Source: Carettochelys insculpta (lineage: Eukaryota; Chordata; Testudines; Carettochelyidae). Taken from it: 64,000 bases of DNA. This document shows positions 62,367-64,000 of this stretch, in pieces. Made by a program: the position numbers and the translations under genes. How positions within the stretch are numbered: position 1 is the first letter of the stretch; every line of letters begins with the position of its first letter. The notes under the pieces were generated by a model. The model had not been told where the DNA came from and made no database searches. It saw nothing but the letters and a program-made list of their open reading frames with translations. Location: the NCBI RefSeq assembly GCF_033958435.1, contig NC_134138.1:186345298-186409297 (forward strand). The letters run 5' to 3'.

Positions 62367-62633
62367 GGCTAGGTCTACACTAGCACTTTTGTCAGTAAAG
62401 TTTGTGTCAATCAGGAGTGTGAAAAAATATCCTGGGACTAAAAGCTACACTGACAGAAATGCTGACATGGTCAGTTCTGTGTCAGCAAGAGACACTCATT
62501 GCGGGATTTAATTATGCCAATGGGAGAGCTCTCTCCCACTAGCATGCTGCAGTTACATGGGAAACCTTACATGGGTACACAGCTGCACAGGTACAGCGGT
62601 GCTGCTCTGACCTCTCTAGAGTAGATGTACATC
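62367..62633. mobile_element. MITE with GGCTAGGTCTACACTAGC end
   Basis: Left end GGCTAGGTCTACACTAGCAC followed by TTTTGTCAGTAAAG. Right end CTAGAGTAGATGTACATC is its degraded inverse. Internal TCTCCCACTAGCATGCTGCA resembles other Harbinger-like MITEs. No clear target duplication. Confidence 0.65.
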
Positions 62634-63258
62634 TTAAGCTAACTTACTCATTGTTCCTAAGTATCTCACAAGGAGCAAAAAGTTGCTAATGGCTCTTCAG
62701 TCAAGCAGACAGATATAACAAGAGGCAGTAGCTGGAAGTTGGACAAATTCAGACTCTTAATTTGCACCTTAATTATTGAAGCATCTTAGCAAGTGTTGGT
62801 GTATTCTCAAATCACTGCCTTTTTAAATGCAATATTACAGGTTTTTCTAAGAGCTATGCTCTAAGTTGAAACAAATTAATCCCAATAAATTCTGACTTGT
62901 GTCATACAGGGGGTCAGATATCACAATAATTCGCTTGTCTTTTGTCCAATCCATTGCCTAAAAGTCCACCTGCAAATTTGCTGTTCCAGGATCATCAGTA
63001 ACAGAATTTGAGGAAGCTCTGGATTCTTAAAGCATTGCAACTTCATCTAGCTAACAAAATGAAACAATGATTTTTTCCTCCCTTAGGGTCCCCAAACTAC
63101 TTTTCTAAGATTCTAAAACCCATTCTTTAGGAACATTATTAGAAATTTGCCAGTTTTATAAAGCACCAAGTCCAGAGTTTGGTGGCGTTTGCTTTCACCT
63201 CATCACTAACACCATTAAAAAAAAAAAAAAACCAAAACAACATCTGCTCCAATCTATA

Positions 63259-63743
63259 CAGTAGTCCCTCTAGTTATGCGAGAGTTGCATTCCCATACAC
63301 CCTCACATTACTTGAATTTCACATAAATGGGGGGAGGCTTTTTTTTCCCCTGGTGAAATGCACATTCTGCAGCGAAGGAAGCAGCAGGATCACCTGGAAT
63401 TCCTTTTGAAAGGTAAGTCCTGGGGTTGGTGGGGGCAGCTGGGGAGGATTAAGCCTAGCAGTGGGTTGGGGCTGTGTGTGTGGGGGGGGGGGGGTTAAGC
63501 CTGGGGTGGGCTAAGGCTGCAGGGGGTTGTGAGGCAGGGAGGGTGGAATTGAGCCAGGACCACGTGGCCTATGTTGGTTGAGCTGGCGCCAGGTGCGGGT
63601 TGGTGAGCCGGAGCCAGTCGTGGGGCAAACCAGAGCCGCACAGGTTGAACCGGGGCTTGGGGGAGCAGGATTTTGAATTGCGCTTAACTCACATTAATGT
63701 GAGTTAAGTGCAACTTTCAGTTGCGCATTTCAAGGGATTACTG
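63259..63743. mobile_element. Tigger/mariner-like element
   Basis: Starts CAGTAGTCCCTCTAG after TA and ends CAAGGGATTACTG, an inverted pair of the CAGT...ACTG kind. The right flank reads CA where TA is expected. Inside are a G homopolymer run (63480-63493) and a hairpin GCTTAACTCACATTAATGTG / AGTTAAG near 63683-63712. Confidence 0.7.
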
Positions 63744-64000
63744 CATTACATTTCCCAGGTCTTGTTCCACTCAGAGGTTCTGCAGTTAGCAGCCCAGATT
63801 CAAAATACATTAGAACAGAATTAAAATACAATCATGCCTTTTCTTTAAGAAAAAAAAATCACTGCCAAATTCAAATAAAATGTTTTCAATAAAAAGTTTG
63901 CATTTAAGATGAATAATGAGAAGTCACTGAAATATAAAAAACTGCTCACTGATAAATTATTGACGCATGTTTCTGCTCACTGCAATCCTACACGACTCAT

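Larger units (their letters stand above)
59011..64000. other. intergenic sequence downstream of AOAH
   Basis: No exon of a neighbouring gene is recognised. In mammals the next gene, ANLN, faces AOAH tail-to-tail; none of its exons is visible here. Contents are an inverted-repeat element (61667-61849), a CR1 ORF2 remnant (61935-62362), a MITE (62367) and a Tigger-like element (63259). The GC-rich stretch at 60360-60900 has no identifiable product. Confidence 0.7.

Noticed and set aside
59011..64000. 3' end of the neighbouring gene ANLN on the minus strand
   Set aside because: Expected from mammalian order but no matching exon or conserved protein segment was seen.
1..64000. CRISPR array, prokaryotic operon, phage or plasmid features
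   Set aside because: No regular short direct repeats with unique spacers and no dense coding; all evidence is vertebrate.

Overview
This window is vertebrate nuclear DNA, most likely from a turtle and possibly a soft-shelled one. The evidence is a spliced GT-AG gene with kilobase introns, CR1 LINE pieces with the sauropsid ATTCTATGAT-type tail, MIR-type SINE relics, a tRNA-derived SINE with a CR1-like tail, and many short Harbinger-like and hAT-like DNA transposons. The species call rests on remembered repeat character and is only moderately sure. There are no prokaryotic genes, CRISPR arrays or operons.

One host gene is present: the 3' half of AOAH (acyloxyacyl hydrolase, a secreted or lysosomal SGNH/GDSL-type lipase that removes secondary acyl chains from lipopolysaccharide), on the + strand. 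Ten coding exons lie between 7451 and 58922. Their splice phases join into one open frame of 293 codons plus a stop. They carry the SGNH block III motif (GND) and the block V catalytic D..H pair (DGFH). The saposin-like small subunit and the GDS nucleophile exon were not found and presumably lie upstream. A canonical AATAAA follows the stop by about 60 bases. From about 59 kb to 64 kb the sequence is intergenic, with repeats only.

The rest is introns filled with mobile-element remains. The largest is a decayed two-gene PIF/Harbinger transposon (about 31256-35633), with a DDE transposase on + and a Myb/SANT-like DNA-binding protein on - in convergent orientation. It carries a nested 380-bp MITE and stops about 90 bases before an AOAH exon. 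Around a dozen short elements with GGCTGTGTCTACAC-like or GGGTATGTCTACAC-like termini occur, several with matching 3-bp target duplications. One of them (50053-50488) is an almost perfect 436-bp palindrome. There are also four hAT-like elements (three with recognisable 8-bp duplications), one Tigger/mariner-like element, CR1 ORF1-esterase and ORF2 fragments, MIR pieces (one split by a MITE), and several microsatellites.

I see no clearly new biological system. The items most worth a second look are the two-gene Harbinger with its nested insertion, the young palindromic MITE family with mixed 3-bp duplications, and an SGNH-esterase fragment from a CR1 element inside an intron of a host SGNH-hydrolase gene.
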